DNA of 64,000 nt from Nocardioides flavus (ex Wang et al. 2016) (lineage in GTDB: Bacteria > Actinomycetota > Actinomycetes > Propionibacteriales > Nocardioidaceae). The DNA is taken from contig NZ_BNAD01000001.1 in the NCBI RefSeq assembly GCF_014653115.1, positions 310,001-374,000 on the forward strand, given 5' to 3'. Under the pieces are notes generated by a model that saw only the letters and a program-made list of their open reading frames with translations, did not search any database and had not been told where the DNA came from. Shown here piece after piece: positions 24,788 to 33,182 of the stretch (its first letter is position 1; every line of letters begins with the position of its first letter). The translations under genes and the position numbers were made by a program.

Positions 24788-26329
24788 ATGCAGACCTCCG
24801 AGCAGCGGTCCCGGCCCCGCACGCCGCGCCACGCGGCGTACGGCGTCCTCGCCACCCTCGTCGGCCTGGCAGCCGCCCACCTCGTGGCGGCCCTGACGGT
24901 CCCGGCCGCCTCGCCGGTGCTGGCCGTCGGCTCGACGGTCATCGACCTGACCCCGACCCCGGTCAAGGAGTGGGCGATCCGGCAGTTCGGCAGCGCCGAC
25001 AAGATCATCCTCATCGGGTCCGTGACGGTCGTCGTGCTGCTGCTGTCGGCCATCGCCGGCGTCATCACCGCGCGGCGCGAGACGACCGGTCTGCTCGTGC
25101 TGGTGGGCCTCGCCGGAACCGCCGGCGTGCTCGCCGTCCTGCGTCCCGGAGCCGGGCCGCTGGACCTCCTTCCTGCCCTGGTCGCCGCCGCTGTCGGCGC
25201 CACGTCCCTGTGGTGGCTGCACCGCGTGGACGGCCGGGCTCCCGCGGAGCCGTCGTCGGGGGTCGACGGCCCGACCCGACGCGGGGTCGTGCTGGCCACC
25301 GGCGGTCTCGCCGCGGCCGCAGTCGCCATGGGGGCGCTCGGCCGCTGGGTGACGTCGTACCGCCTCGGCGGCACCGACGTCGCACTGCCGGTCGCCACCG
25401 ACCCCGCGTCGCCGTTCCCCACCGGCCTGGAGGAGACGTACGACGGCATCACGCCGCTGCGCACCCCCACCGGGGAGTTCTACCGCGTGGACACGCGCCT
25501 GACGCTGCCCACCGTGGACGTCGACTCGTGGACGCTCACGATCGACGGCGACGTCGAGCAGGAGGTCACGCTGACCTTCGACGACCTCGCCGCGATGGAC
25601 ACCGTCGAGCGCGACATCACCCTCACCTGCGTGTCCAACGAGGTCGGTGGCCCCTACGTCGGCGGTGCGCGCTGGCTCGGCGTGCCGCTCGCCGACGTCC
25701 TCGCCCGCGCCGGCATCGACGCGACGAGGGCCGACCAGATCCTCTCCACCGACGTCGACGGCATGACGATCTCGACCCCGCTCGCCGTCGCCCTCGACGG
25801 GCGCGACGCGATCATCGCGATCGGGATGAACGGCGGCCCGCTGCCGCGCGCCCACGGTTTCCCGGCGCGGATGGTCGTGCCCGGCCTGTACGGGTTCGTC
25901 AGCGCCTGCAAGTGGATCACCCGGATGACCCTCACGACCTACGACGCCGAGCAGGCGTACTGGACCGAGCGCGACTGGGCCACCGACGCCCCGATCAAGA
26001 TCTCCAGCCGCGTCGACACCCCCAAGCCACTGTCGAGCACCGCGGCCGGCACGGTCGTCATCGGCGGGATCGCCTGGGCCCAGGGCTCGGGCATCGACAA
26101 GGTCGAGGTCCGCATCGACGGCGAGGCGTGGCGCCCCGCCCAGCTCGGTCCTCAGGTGAGCGACGACTACTGGCGCCAGTGGTACGTCGAGTGGGACGCC
26201 GAGCCCGGCCAGCACTTCATCGCCTGTCGCGCCACCAACAAGGACGGCGACGTGCAGACCGACGTACGGATGACGCCGTTCCCCGAGGGATCGAGCGGCC
26301 TGCAGGAGATCGCGGTCACCATCACCTGA
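24788..26329 (+). CDS. Membrane-anchored molybdopterin-dependent oxidoreductase (sulfite-oxidase fold)
   Basis: A 513-residue protein. The N-terminal third carries four or so membrane segments (GVLATLVGLAAAHLVAAL, IILIGSVTVVVLLLSAIAGV, LLVLVGLAGTAGVLAVL, DLLPALVAAAVGATSLWWL). A further hydrophobic, Arg-preceded stretch (TRRGVVLATGGLAAAAVAMGALG) then leads into the periplasmic oxidoreductase molybdopterin-binding domain, about 220-400, with the Mo-ligand Cys in TLTCVSNEVGG. A Mo-co dimerisation domain (about 410-513) ends the protein. The electron donor and acceptor are unknown. The gene starts the SigK-linked cluster and is preceded by a SigK-type promoter with no room for a leader. Confidence 0.85.
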   Translation: MQTSEQRSRPRTPRHAAYGVLATLVGLAAAHLVAALTVPAASPVLAVGSTVIDLTPTPVKEWAIRQFGSADKIILIGSVTVVVLLLSAIAGVITARRETTGLLVLVGLAGTAGVLAVLRPGAGPLDLLPALVAAAVGATSLWWLHRVDGRAPAEPSSGVDGPTRRGVVLATGGLAAAAVAMGALGRWVTSYRLGGTDVALPVATDPASPFPTGLEETYDGITPLRTPTGEFYRVDTRLTLPTVDVDSWTLTIDGDVEQEVTLTFDDLAAMDTVERDITLTCVSNEVGGPYVGGARWLGVPLADVLARAGIDATRADQILSTDVDGMTISTPLAVALDGRDAIIAIGMNGGPLPRAHGFPARMVVPGLYGFVSACKWITRMTLTTYDAEQAYWTERDWATDAPIKISSRVDTPKPLSSTAAGTVVIGGIAWAQGSGIDKVEVRIDGEAWRPAQLGPQVSDDYWRQWYVEWDAEPGQHFIACRATNKDGDVQTDVRMTPFPEGSSGLQEIAVTIT

Positions 26330-26371
26330 GCCGTCTGTCCAAGGCTTGTCCAAAGTTTTTTCCGAAATCAC

Positions 26372-26398
26372 CCATCCGCCCCCGCCGTCGCACCGAAC
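26372..26398 (+). promoter_or_regulatory. SigK-type ECF promoter of the FAS1 gene
   Basis: CCATCC at 26372-26377, a 15-bp spacer, and CCGAAC at 26393-26398, with the same hexamers and spacing as at 24754. The predicted 5' leader before the ATG at 26454 is about 50 nt and contains repeated GGGCCCCA-like text. In M. tuberculosis the FAS1 genes mpt70 and mpt83 are the main SigK targets. Confidence 0.7.
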
Positions 26399-26453
26399 AC
26401 CTCTCGACAGCGGGCCCCACGGGCCCCACTGGCCCCAACCGAAAGGCACTGCC

Positions 26454-27110
26454 ATGAAGACCAAGATCCGCACCCGCTCCATGGGCCTCGCCGCCCTCGC
26501 CCTGACCGCGTCCATGGGTCTGGCCGCCTGCGGCAACGAGGCCGACACCGACAGCGCCGCCGAGCCCACCACCTCCGAGGCCCCCATGGAGTCCGAGGAG
26601 GAGACGGAGGACATGGAGTCCGAGGAGCCGATGGCCGCCGACGCCCCGTTCGGTCCCGGCTGCGCCGGTGTCCCCACCAGCGGTGAGGGCTCCGTCGAGG
26701 GCATGGCCGACGACCCGGTCGCGACTGCCGCGTCCAACAACCCGCTCCTCAAGACGCTGGTCGCCGCCGTCGGCGAGGCCGGCCTGGGAGACACGCTGAA
26801 CTCCGCCGAGGCGCTCACCGTGTTCGCCCCGACCGACGACGCCTTCGCCGCCATCCCGAAGAAGGACCTCGACGCGCTCCTCGCCGACAAGGAGGCCCTC
26901 ACCCAGGTCCTCACCTACCACGTGGTCGGCGAGCGCCTCAGCCCCGAGGACGTCGCGGGCGAGCACGAGACCCTCTCCGGCGAGATGCTGACCGTCGAGG
27001 GCGAGGGCGAGGAGTTCACCATCGGTGACGCCAGCGTCGTCTGCGGCAACGTGCAGACCGCCAACGCGACCGTCTACGTCGTCGACCAGGTCCTGATGCC
27101 GCAGATGTGA
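26454..27110 (+). CDS. Fasciclin (FAS1) domain lipoprotein, MPT70/MPT83-like
   Basis: A 218-residue lipoprotein. The signal peptide ends in the lipobox LAAC. A Glu/Ser/Met-rich acidic linker follows (about 25-60), then one FAS1 domain from about 75 to the end, with the family motifs LTVFAPTDDAFAAIP and LTYHVVGERLSPEDV. The C-terminus IYVVDQVLMP-like strand is conserved (VYVVDQVLMPQM). A ribosome site GAAAGG lies 7 nt before the ATG. FAS1 lipoproteins are surface adhesion or signalling proteins; mycobacterial MPT83/MPT70 are SigK-controlled. Its place directly upstream of sigK fits the same control. Confidence 0.9.
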   Translation: MKTKIRTRSMGLAALALTASMGLAACGNEADTDSAAEPTTSEAPMESEEETEDMESEEPMAADAPFGPGCAGVPTSGEGSVEGMADDPVATAASNNPLLKTLVAAVGEAGLGDTLNSAEALTVFAPTDDAFAAIPKKDLDALLADKEALTQVLTYHVVGERLSPEDVAGEHETLSGEMLTVEGEGEEFTIGDASVVCGNVQTANATVYVVDQVLMPQM

Positions 27111-27137
27111 TCGTCCCCCAGGACGCACACTGCAAGG

Positions 27138-27752
27138 ATGACTGACGTGGACCACGTGAGGCCCGTACCGGACGGGGCGCCCCAGGGCGTCCCGTCCGGG
27201 GGCGATTCCCCCAGGCTCGCCGACCTGCTGCACCGCTCGGCGCTCGGAGACGAGAGCGCCTTCGCGGAGTTCTACGACGCCACCTCGGCGCGGGCGTACG
27301 GACTCGCGCTCCGCGTGGTCCGCAACCCGGCGCACGCCGAGGAGGTCACCCAGGAGGCCTACCTCGACGCGTGGCGCTCCAGCACGAGGTTCGACCCCGC
27401 CCGGGGGAGCGCCGCGGGCTGGCTGCTCACGATCGTCCACCGCAAGGCCGTCGACCGGGTCCGCTCGGTCGAGGCCGCCTCGTCCCGCGACGAGACGTGG
27501 AACCGGGAGAGCATGCCGGTCGACCACGACCAGACGGCCGAGGCGGCGCACGCCTCGCTCGAGGCCGCACGCGTCCGCAGCGCGGTCGCCACCCTGACCG
27601 ACGTGCAGCGCCAGGCCGTCGAGCTCACCTACTTCGGCGGCTACACCCACACCGAGGTCGCCACCCTGCTCGACGTCCCGTTGGGCACAGCCAAGACACG
27701 AATACGCGACGGAATGATCCGCCTGCGAGACCTGATGGGAGTTGCGTCATGA
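27138..27752 (+). CDS. sigK: ECF RNA polymerase sigma factor SigK
   Basis: A 204-residue group IV sigma factor. Region 2 (LADLLHRSALGDESAFAEFYDATSARAYGLALRV...TQEAYLDAWRSS) and region 4 (LTDVQRQAVELTYFGGYTHTEVATLLDVPLGTAKTRIRDG) are complete. The assignment to SigK rests on the neighbourhood: an RskA-type anti-sigma overlapping downstream and the FAD-oxidoreductase/DUF1365/methyltransferase/DUF1295 genes in the M. tuberculosis Rv0449c-Rv0446c style. It contains no Cys, so the disulfide switch reported for M. tuberculosis SigK is absent. AAGG precedes the ATG. It may be cotranscribed with the FAS1 gene 27 bp upstream. Confidence 0.85.
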   Translation: MTDVDHVRPVPDGAPQGVPSGGDSPRLADLLHRSALGDESAFAEFYDATSARAYGLALRVVRNPAHAEEVTQEAYLDAWRSSTRFDPARGSAAGWLLTIVHRKAVDRVRSVEAASSRDETWNRESMPVDHDQTAEAAHASLEAARVRSAVATLTDVQRQAVELTYFGGYTHTEVATLLDVPLGTAKTRIRDGMIRLRDLMGVAS

Positions 27753-28492
27753 GCGATCTGCACAAGCTCACCGGCGCCTATGCGATGGACGCGCTCGACG
27801 AGCTCGAGCGCGCCCGGTTCGAGCAGCACCTCGCCCAGTGCGACGACTGCCGCGCCGAGGTGGCCGAGCTCCGCGAGACGGCCGCGCTGCTCTCCGAGAC
27901 CGTCGCGGTCCCCCCGCCGACCTCGCTGCGCGAGTCGGTGCTCGCCGGCATCTCCCAGGTCCGTCCCCTCGCCCCCGAGGTGCCCGCCCCCGGCCCGGCG
28001 CCGGCCCCCGTACGCTCCGAGCACCCGGACAGGCGGCGTGGCTGGATGCCCTTTCTGGTCGCGGCAGCACTCGCGATCTTCGTCGGTCTCGGCGCGATGA
28101 TCGTCGCTCCGTGGGCTGATGACGACGAGGTCCCGCGGCTGACGGCCGCCGAGCAGGTGCTCCAGGCCCCCGACGCGGAGGAGGTCTTCCTCGACCTCGG
28201 CGAGGCCGGGCGCGCCACCGTCGTCCGGTCGAAGTCGCAGGACAAGGCGGTCATCACGACCGAGGACATGGTCTCGGCCCCGGAGGGCAAGGACTACGAG
28301 CTGTGGTTCATGTCGCCCGAGGAGGAGTTCGTCGCGGCCGGTCTGATGCCCGACGCGCCCGACCAGACCGTCGTGCTCGACGGCTCCGCGGCCGAGGCCG
28401 TCGCCGTGGGCATCACGGTCGAGCCCGAGGGCGGGTCCGACCAGCCGACCAGCGACCCGATCGCCCTGTTCGACCTGACCGAGGCCACGTGA
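27749..28492 (+). CDS. rskA: Anti-sigma-K factor RskA
   Basis: A 247-residue single-pass membrane protein. The cytosolic N-terminus (1-45) has the zinc anti-sigma motif HLAQCDDC (His-x3-Cys-x2-Cys). One membrane segment, MPFLVAAALAIFVGLGAMIVAPW, lies near 100-122. The outside C-terminal domain has the RskA family features YELWFMSPEEEFVAAGLM and VAVGITVEPEGGS. It holds SigK inactive until proteolysis; the trigger is unknown. The ATG overlaps the sigK stop (ATGA) and its TGA overlaps the next GTG, so stoichiometric translation is likely. Confidence 0.9.
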   Translation: MSDLHKLTGAYAMDALDELERARFEQHLAQCDDCRAEVAELRETAALLSETVAVPPPTSLRESVLAGISQVRPLAPEVPAPGPAPAPVRSEHPDRRRGWMPFLVAAALAIFVGLGAMIVAPWADDDEVPRLTAAEQVLQAPDAEEVFLDLGEAGRATVVRSKSQDKAVITTEDMVSAPEGKDYELWFMSPEEEFVAAGLMPDAPDQTVVLDGSAAEAVAVGITVEPEGGSDQPTSDPIALFDLTEAT

Positions 28493-30507
28493 CGTCCCCA
28501 CCGCAGGAGGCCGGCACCGAGCAGCGCCGGATCGCGGTCGTCGGCTCCGGCGTCGCCGGCCTGACGGCTGCCTGGATCGCCTCGCGCACCGCGCACGTGA
28601 CGCTCTACGAGGCCGACGACCGGCTGGGCGGCCACGCGGACACCCACCGGGTCGCGACCGCCGACGGCGAGCTCGCCATCGACACCGGCTTCATCGTCCA
28701 CAACCGGCGGACCTACCCCACCCTGCTGCGGCTCTTCGCCGAGCTGGGCGTGGAGACCCAGCCGTCGGAGATGTCGCTGTCGGTGAGCGACGCCGGCACC
28801 GGTGTCGAGTACGCCGGGGCGCTCGGCCCGCGCGGGCTGTTCGCCCAGCGCTCGTCGCTGCGCTCGCGCGAGCACTGGCGGATGCTGCTGGAGATCCCGC
28901 GCTTCCACCGCCGCGCCCGCGCCGTCCTCCGTACGCCCGCAGCCGCGGACGACCAGACGCTGCGTGACTTCCTGGCCTCCGGCGGCTTCTCGCCCGGCTT
29001 CGTGCGCCACTTCATGGAGCCGCTCGTGGCGGCCGTGTGGTCGTGCGACCCGGCCACCTCCCTCGACTACCCCGCGCGCTACCTCTTCACCTTCCTCGAG
29101 CACCACGGCATGCTCGCCGTGTTCGGCTCGCCGCAGTGGCGCACGGTGACCGGCGGGTCCGGGACCTACGTCGCTCGCGTGGCCGCCGGCCTCCACGACG
29201 TCCGGCTCGAGACCAAGGTGACGTCGGTGCGCGAGCTCGCCGACGGCGTAGAGGTCACCGACGGCAGCGGTGCCACCACCCGCTTCGACGCCGTCGTCGT
29301 CGCCACCCATCCCTCGCACGCGCTGGCCATGCTCGAGTCGCCGACCGACCTCCAGCGCGAGGTCCTCTCGGCCCTGCCCTACAGCAGCAACCCCGCGCTG
29401 CTGCACACCGACACCTCGCTCCTGCCGGCCGCCGCCGGCGCCCGCGCGTCGTGGAACTTCTTCCGTCCCGAGGACGAGACCGGCGCGGTCACCGTGACGT
29501 ACGACCTCACCCGCCTCCAGCGGCTCCCGACCGAGACCCACTACCTCGTCACGCTCGGCGGCGAGGACCTCGTCGACCCGGCGACGGTCATCGACCGGAT
29601 GGAGTACGAGCACCCGCTCTACACCCCCGGGTCGGTGGCCGCCCAGCGGCGCCTGCCCGAGATCAACGGCGAGCGGGTCGCCTTCGCCGGCGCCTACCAC
29701 GGGTGGGGCTTCCACGAGGACGGTGCGCGATCCGGTCTCGCGGCCGCCACCCACCTCGGGCTGCGGTGGGCCCGCACCTCCACGGTGCTGCCCACGCCGG
29801 GGCGCTTCGAGACGACGATCCGCCACACCCGGCGCACGCCGTTCCGGCGCAGCTTCGAGCACCGCTCGACCTTCTGGCTGGTCGACCTCGACGACCTGCC
29901 AGACCACGGCGTCCTCGCCCGCTTCGAGGCCCGTGACCACCTCGGATCCCCCGAGCGCACGCTGCGCGACAACGTCGAGTCGTTCCTCGCCGACAACGGC
30001 GTCTCGCTCGGCGACGGCACGCGGCCCGGCACGATCCTGATGGCCGCGCACCCGCGCACCCTGGGTCACTGCTTCAACCCGATCAGCATCTTCTGGTGCT
30101 TCGACGACGCGGGCCACCAGGCAGGCGTGGTCGTCGAGGTCCACAACACCTACGGCGACCGCCACGCCTACCTCGTCCACCCCGACGAGCAGGGCCGGGC
30201 GCGCACCGACAAGGCGATGTACGTCTCGCCGTTCCACGGGGTCGACGGCTCGTACGACGTGGCCGTCCCGCTGCCGACCGACCGGCTCCACGTGGCGGTC
30301 ACCCTGCGCGGGCACGACGGCGAGGCCGGTGGCTCGGCCCCGTTCAGCGCGAGCCTCACCGGCACGCGCAGCGACATCCCCGTCCGCAGGACCCTCGGCG
30401 CCGCGCTGCGCGGCAGCGCGCTGATCCGGGCGCACGGCATCTGGCTGTGGGCCCGGCGGCTGCCGATCCGCCCCCGACCCACCCACCGACAGGAGGGCGT
30501 GCGATGA
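28489..30507 (+). CDS. FAD-dependent oxidoreductase fused to a DUF1365 domain
   Basis: A 672-residue two-domain protein. The N-terminal half (about 1-415) is a flavin amine-oxidase-like oxidoreductase: VVGSGVAGLTAAWIASR dinucleotide motif, YEADDRLGGHADTH, and a late FAD motif RVAFAGAYHGWGFHEDGARSGL. The second half (about 435-660) is DUF1365: FRRSFEHRSTFWLVDLD, HPRTLGHCFNPISIFWCFD and KAMYVSPFHGVDGSYDV. In M. tuberculosis these are separate genes, Rv0449c and Rv0448c; here no stop divides them. The GTG at 28489 overlaps the rskA stop. They probably modify an unsaturated fatty acyl chain with the methyltransferases downstream. Confidence 0.87.
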   Translation: MTSPPQEAGTEQRRIAVVGSGVAGLTAAWIASRTAHVTLYEADDRLGGHADTHRVATADGELAIDTGFIVHNRRTYPTLLRLFAELGVETQPSEMSLSVSDAGTGVEYAGALGPRGLFAQRSSLRSREHWRMLLEIPRFHRRARAVLRTPAAADDQTLRDFLASGGFSPGFVRHFMEPLVAAVWSCDPATSLDYPARYLFTFLEHHGMLAVFGSPQWRTVTGGSGTYVARVAAGLHDVRLETKVTSVRELADGVEVTDGSGATTRFDAVVVATHPSHALAMLESPTDLQREVLSALPYSSNPALLHTDTSLLPAAAGARASWNFFRPEDETGAVTVTYDLTRLQRLPTETHYLVTLGGEDLVDPATVIDRMEYEHPLYTPGSVAAQRRLPEINGERVAFAGAYHGWGFHEDGARSGLAAATHLGLRWARTSTVLPTPGRFETTIRHTRRTPFRRSFEHRSTFWLVDLDDLPDHGVLARFEARDHLGSPERTLRDNVESFLADNGVSLGDGTRPGTILMAAHPRTLGHCFNPISIFWCFDDAGHQAGVVVEVHNTYGDRHAYLVHPDEQGRARTDKAMYVSPFHGVDGSYDVAVPLPTDRLHVAVTLRGHDGEAGGSAPFSASLTGTRSDIPVRRTLGAALRGSALIRAHGIWLWARRLPIRPRPTHRQEGVR

Positions 30508-31853
30508 CCGTCGAGAAGGACCGACCCGCCGTGGCCCGCACCCAGGGCATGCCGCCGCTCGAGCCCATCGTCTCCGGCCCGCGCACGGCGGTCTCGGCGG
30601 CCGTCGCGAAGCGGCTGTTCCGCGCCGCCGTCTCCCGGCTGGCCGTCACCGTGGTCGAGGAGCCCACCGGACGACGACTCGGCCGGGGCGGACCCGTGAT
30701 GCGCCTGCACCGCCCCGAGGAGTTCTACGCCCGCCTGGGGCGCGACGGCCTCATCGGCTTCGGCGAGGCCTACCTCACCGGCGCGTGGGACGCCGAGGAC
30801 CTCGCCGGCTTCCTCACCGTGCCCGCCGCCCGGATGGCCACCCTGGTCCCGCAGCCGCTGCAGCACCTGCGCGCCCTCGTGACCCCCCGGCTGCCCAGCC
30901 ACCACCGCAGCACCGAGGACAACAGCCAGGCCAACATCTCCCACCACTACGACCTGTCCAACGACCTCTTCCGGCTCTTCCTCGACGAGACACTGAGCTA
31001 CTCCTCGGCCCTCTTCGACACCACGCAGCAAACGGAGTCCGCGGGGCCGGGCTCGGTCGCCGAGCACCTGGTCGCCACCACCCCTGAGCCGGTCGACCAC
31101 GACGACCCGCGCCGCCACGGGCCCGACCTCGCCGAGGCCCAGGGCCGCAAGATCGAGCGGATGCTCGACCAGGCCGGCGTGACCGAGGGCACCCGGGTGC
31201 TGGAGATCGGCACCGGCTGGGGCGAGCTCGCCATCCGGGCCGCTCGCCGTGGGGCGCACGTGCACACGATCACGCTCTCGGTCGAGCAGCTCGAGCTCGC
31301 CGAGGAGCGCATCGCCGCCGCCGGGTTCGCCGATCGGGTCGAGGTCGAGCTGATGGACTACCGAGCGCTCGCGGCCGCCGGCCGTACCTACGACGCGGTG
31401 CTCTCGGTCGAGATGATCGAGGCGGTCGGCCACGAGTTCTGGGGCACCTACTTCCAGACCATCGACCAGGTGCTCGACCCGGGCGGCCGGGTCTCGATCC
31501 AGGCGATCACGATGCCCCACGACCGGATGCTCGCCACCCGTGACAGCCACACCTGGATCAACAAGTACATCTTCCCCGGCGGGTTCCTGCCTAGCGTCGA
31601 GGTGATCGACGAGATCACCCGCGACCGCACCACGCTGCGGCTCGTCGACCAGCTCGAGATGGGCACCCACTACGCCGAGACGCTCCGGCGCTGGGACCGC
31701 CGGTTCCTCGCCAACCGCGCGGCTGTCCTCGCCCTCGGCTTCGACGACCTGTTCACCCGGGTGTGGCACTTCTACCTCGCCTACTCCCAGGCCGGGTTCG
31801 CCAGCGGCTACATCAACGTCTCGCAGCTCACCTTCACGAGGGGGACCCAGTGA
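30504..31853 (+). CDS. Cyclopropane-fatty-acid-synthase family methyltransferase 1 (UfaA1-like)
   Basis: A 449-residue SAM-dependent lipid methyltransferase. AGGAGG lies 7 nt before the ATG, which overlaps the previous stop (ATGA). The N-terminal domain has SHHYDLSNDLFRLFLDETLSYSSALF; the SAM motif is VLEIGTGWGELAIRAARRG. In classical synthases the segment reads YSCxxW, but here Ser replaces that Cys. The C-terminal SYINVSQ-type end (FASGYINVSQLTFTR) is normal. The position corresponds to ufaA1 (Rv0447c). It may methylate rather than cyclopropanate the acyl double bond (inference). Confidence 0.87.
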   Translation: MTVEKDRPAVARTQGMPPLEPIVSGPRTAVSAAVAKRLFRAAVSRLAVTVVEEPTGRRLGRGGPVMRLHRPEEFYARLGRDGLIGFGEAYLTGAWDAEDLAGFLTVPAARMATLVPQPLQHLRALVTPRLPSHHRSTEDNSQANISHHYDLSNDLFRLFLDETLSYSSALFDTTQQTESAGPGSVAEHLVATTPEPVDHDDPRRHGPDLAEAQGRKIERMLDQAGVTEGTRVLEIGTGWGELAIRAARRGAHVHTITLSVEQLELAEERIAAAGFADRVEVELMDYRALAAAGRTYDAVLSVEMIEAVGHEFWGTYFQTIDQVLDPGGRVSIQAITMPHDRMLATRDSHTWINKYIFPGGFLPSVEVIDEITRDRTTLRLVDQLEMGTHYAETLRRWDRRFLANRAAVLALGFDDLFTRVWHFYLAYSQAGFASGYINVSQLTFTRGTQ

Positions 31854-33178
31854 CCCAGACCGCTCCGCGCCCCAGCACCGGCACCGCCACCGGCACGACC
31901 GGGGGCGTCGCCGCGCGTCTCGCCGAGGCGGTCCGGCCCTTCATCGGCGGGGATCTCCCGGTCCGCCTCGAGGCCTGGGACGGCTCGGTCGCCGGCCCCG
32001 ACGGCGCGCCCCTGGTGGTGCTCCGCTCCCCCGACGCCCTGCGCCGCCTGCTCTGGCACCCGGGCGAGCTCGGCGCCGCGCAGGCCTACGTCACCGGCGA
32101 GCTCGACGTCCCCGAGCAGGACGGCTGGGACCTCGGCTCCGCGCTCACCCACGCCTTCGCGGTCGGGGCCGAGCGCGGTCTGTCCGGCGTACGCCTCTCG
32201 CCCCGCGCGATGCTCGACGCGGTCCGTACGGCCGCCGGCCTCGGCGCACTCGGACGTCCGCCGGCACCCCCCGCGTCGCAGGCGCGGATCAAGGGGCGGC
32301 TGCACAGCCTGGCCCGCGACCGGTCGTCGATCAGCCACCACTACGACCTCTCCAACGAGTTCTACTCACTGGTCCTCGAGCCGCAGATGGCCTACAGCTG
32401 CGGCTACCACGCCACTCCCGACGTGTCGCTCGAGGAGGCGCAGCGCGCCAAGCTCGACCTGGTGTGCACCAAGCTCGGCCTGGAGCCTGGGATGCGGATG
32501 CTCGACGTCGGCTGCGGCTGGGGGTCGCTGTCGCTGCACGCCGCCGAGCACTTCGGCGCGCAGGTGACGGGGGTGACGATCGCGGCCGAGCAGAAGAAGT
32601 TCATCGACGCCCGCATCGCCGAGCGCGGGCTCGGCGACCGGGTCGAGATCCGCCTGCAGGACTACCGCGAGGTCCCCGAGCGCGACCACTTCGACGCCGT
32701 GGGCTCGCTCGAGATGGGCGAGCACGTCGGCGCCAGCAACTACCCGACCTACGTCGAGGTGCTGCGACGCGCGGTGAAGCCGGGCGGTCGCGTGCTGGTC
32801 CAGCAGATGTCGCGCCAGGGCGCGGGCGGCGGCAAGCACCCCGGCGGCGGCCCGTTCATCGAGTCGTTCATCGCCCCGGACATGACGATGCGTCCCGTCG
32901 GCGAGACCGTCGACCTGATCGAGTCCGGCGGGCTCGAGGTCCGCGACGTCCACGCGCTGCGCGAGCACTACGTGCTCACCGTCCACGGCTGGCTCGAGCG
33001 GTTCGAGGCCAACGTCGACCGGATCCGCGAGCTGGTCGGCGAGGAGGTGGTCCGCGTGTGGCGGCTCTACCTCGTCGGCGGTGCCCTCGCCTTCCGCGAC
33101 GGCCGGATGGGGGTGGACCAGATCCTGGCGGTGCGCCCGGGCGCGCCCCACACCCTCCCGGCCGTGCGTGCATGGTGA
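31850..33178 (+). CDS. Cyclopropane-fatty-acid-synthase family methyltransferase 2
   Basis: A 442-residue paralogue of the preceding enzyme. It keeps the classical features: ISHHYDLSNEFYSLVLEPQMAYSCGYH with the Cys, SAM motif MLDVGCGWGSLSLHAAEHFG, and SLEMGEHVGASNYPTY in place of the usual SIGMFEHVG. The GTG at 31850 overlaps the previous stop (GTGA). The first 100 residues are unlike the first paralogue, apart from the YVTGELDV sterol-carrier-like region. M. tuberculosis has only one such gene in the sigK cluster. The two enzymes may act in sequence or on different chains. Confidence 0.87.
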   Translation: MTQTAPRPSTGTATGTTGGVAARLAEAVRPFIGGDLPVRLEAWDGSVAGPDGAPLVVLRSPDALRRLLWHPGELGAAQAYVTGELDVPEQDGWDLGSALTHAFAVGAERGLSGVRLSPRAMLDAVRTAAGLGALGRPPAPPASQARIKGRLHSLARDRSSISHHYDLSNEFYSLVLEPQMAYSCGYHATPDVSLEEAQRAKLDLVCTKLGLEPGMRMLDVGCGWGSLSLHAAEHFGAQVTGVTIAAEQKKFIDARIAERGLGDRVEIRLQDYREVPERDHFDAVGSLEMGEHVGASNYPTYVEVLRRAVKPGGRVLVQQMSRQGAGGGKHPGGGPFIESFIAPDMTMRPVGETVDLIESGGLEVRDVHALREHYVLTVHGWLERFEANVDRIRELVGEEVVRVWRLYLVGGALAFRDGRMGVDQILAVRPGAPHTLPAVRAW

Positions 33179-33182
33179 CCAG

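Noticed and set aside
28294-30486. 730-residue minus-strand frame opposite the FAD-oxidoreductase fusion
   Set aside because: Shadow composition, no motifs; the plus strand has two recognisable domains and coupled starts.
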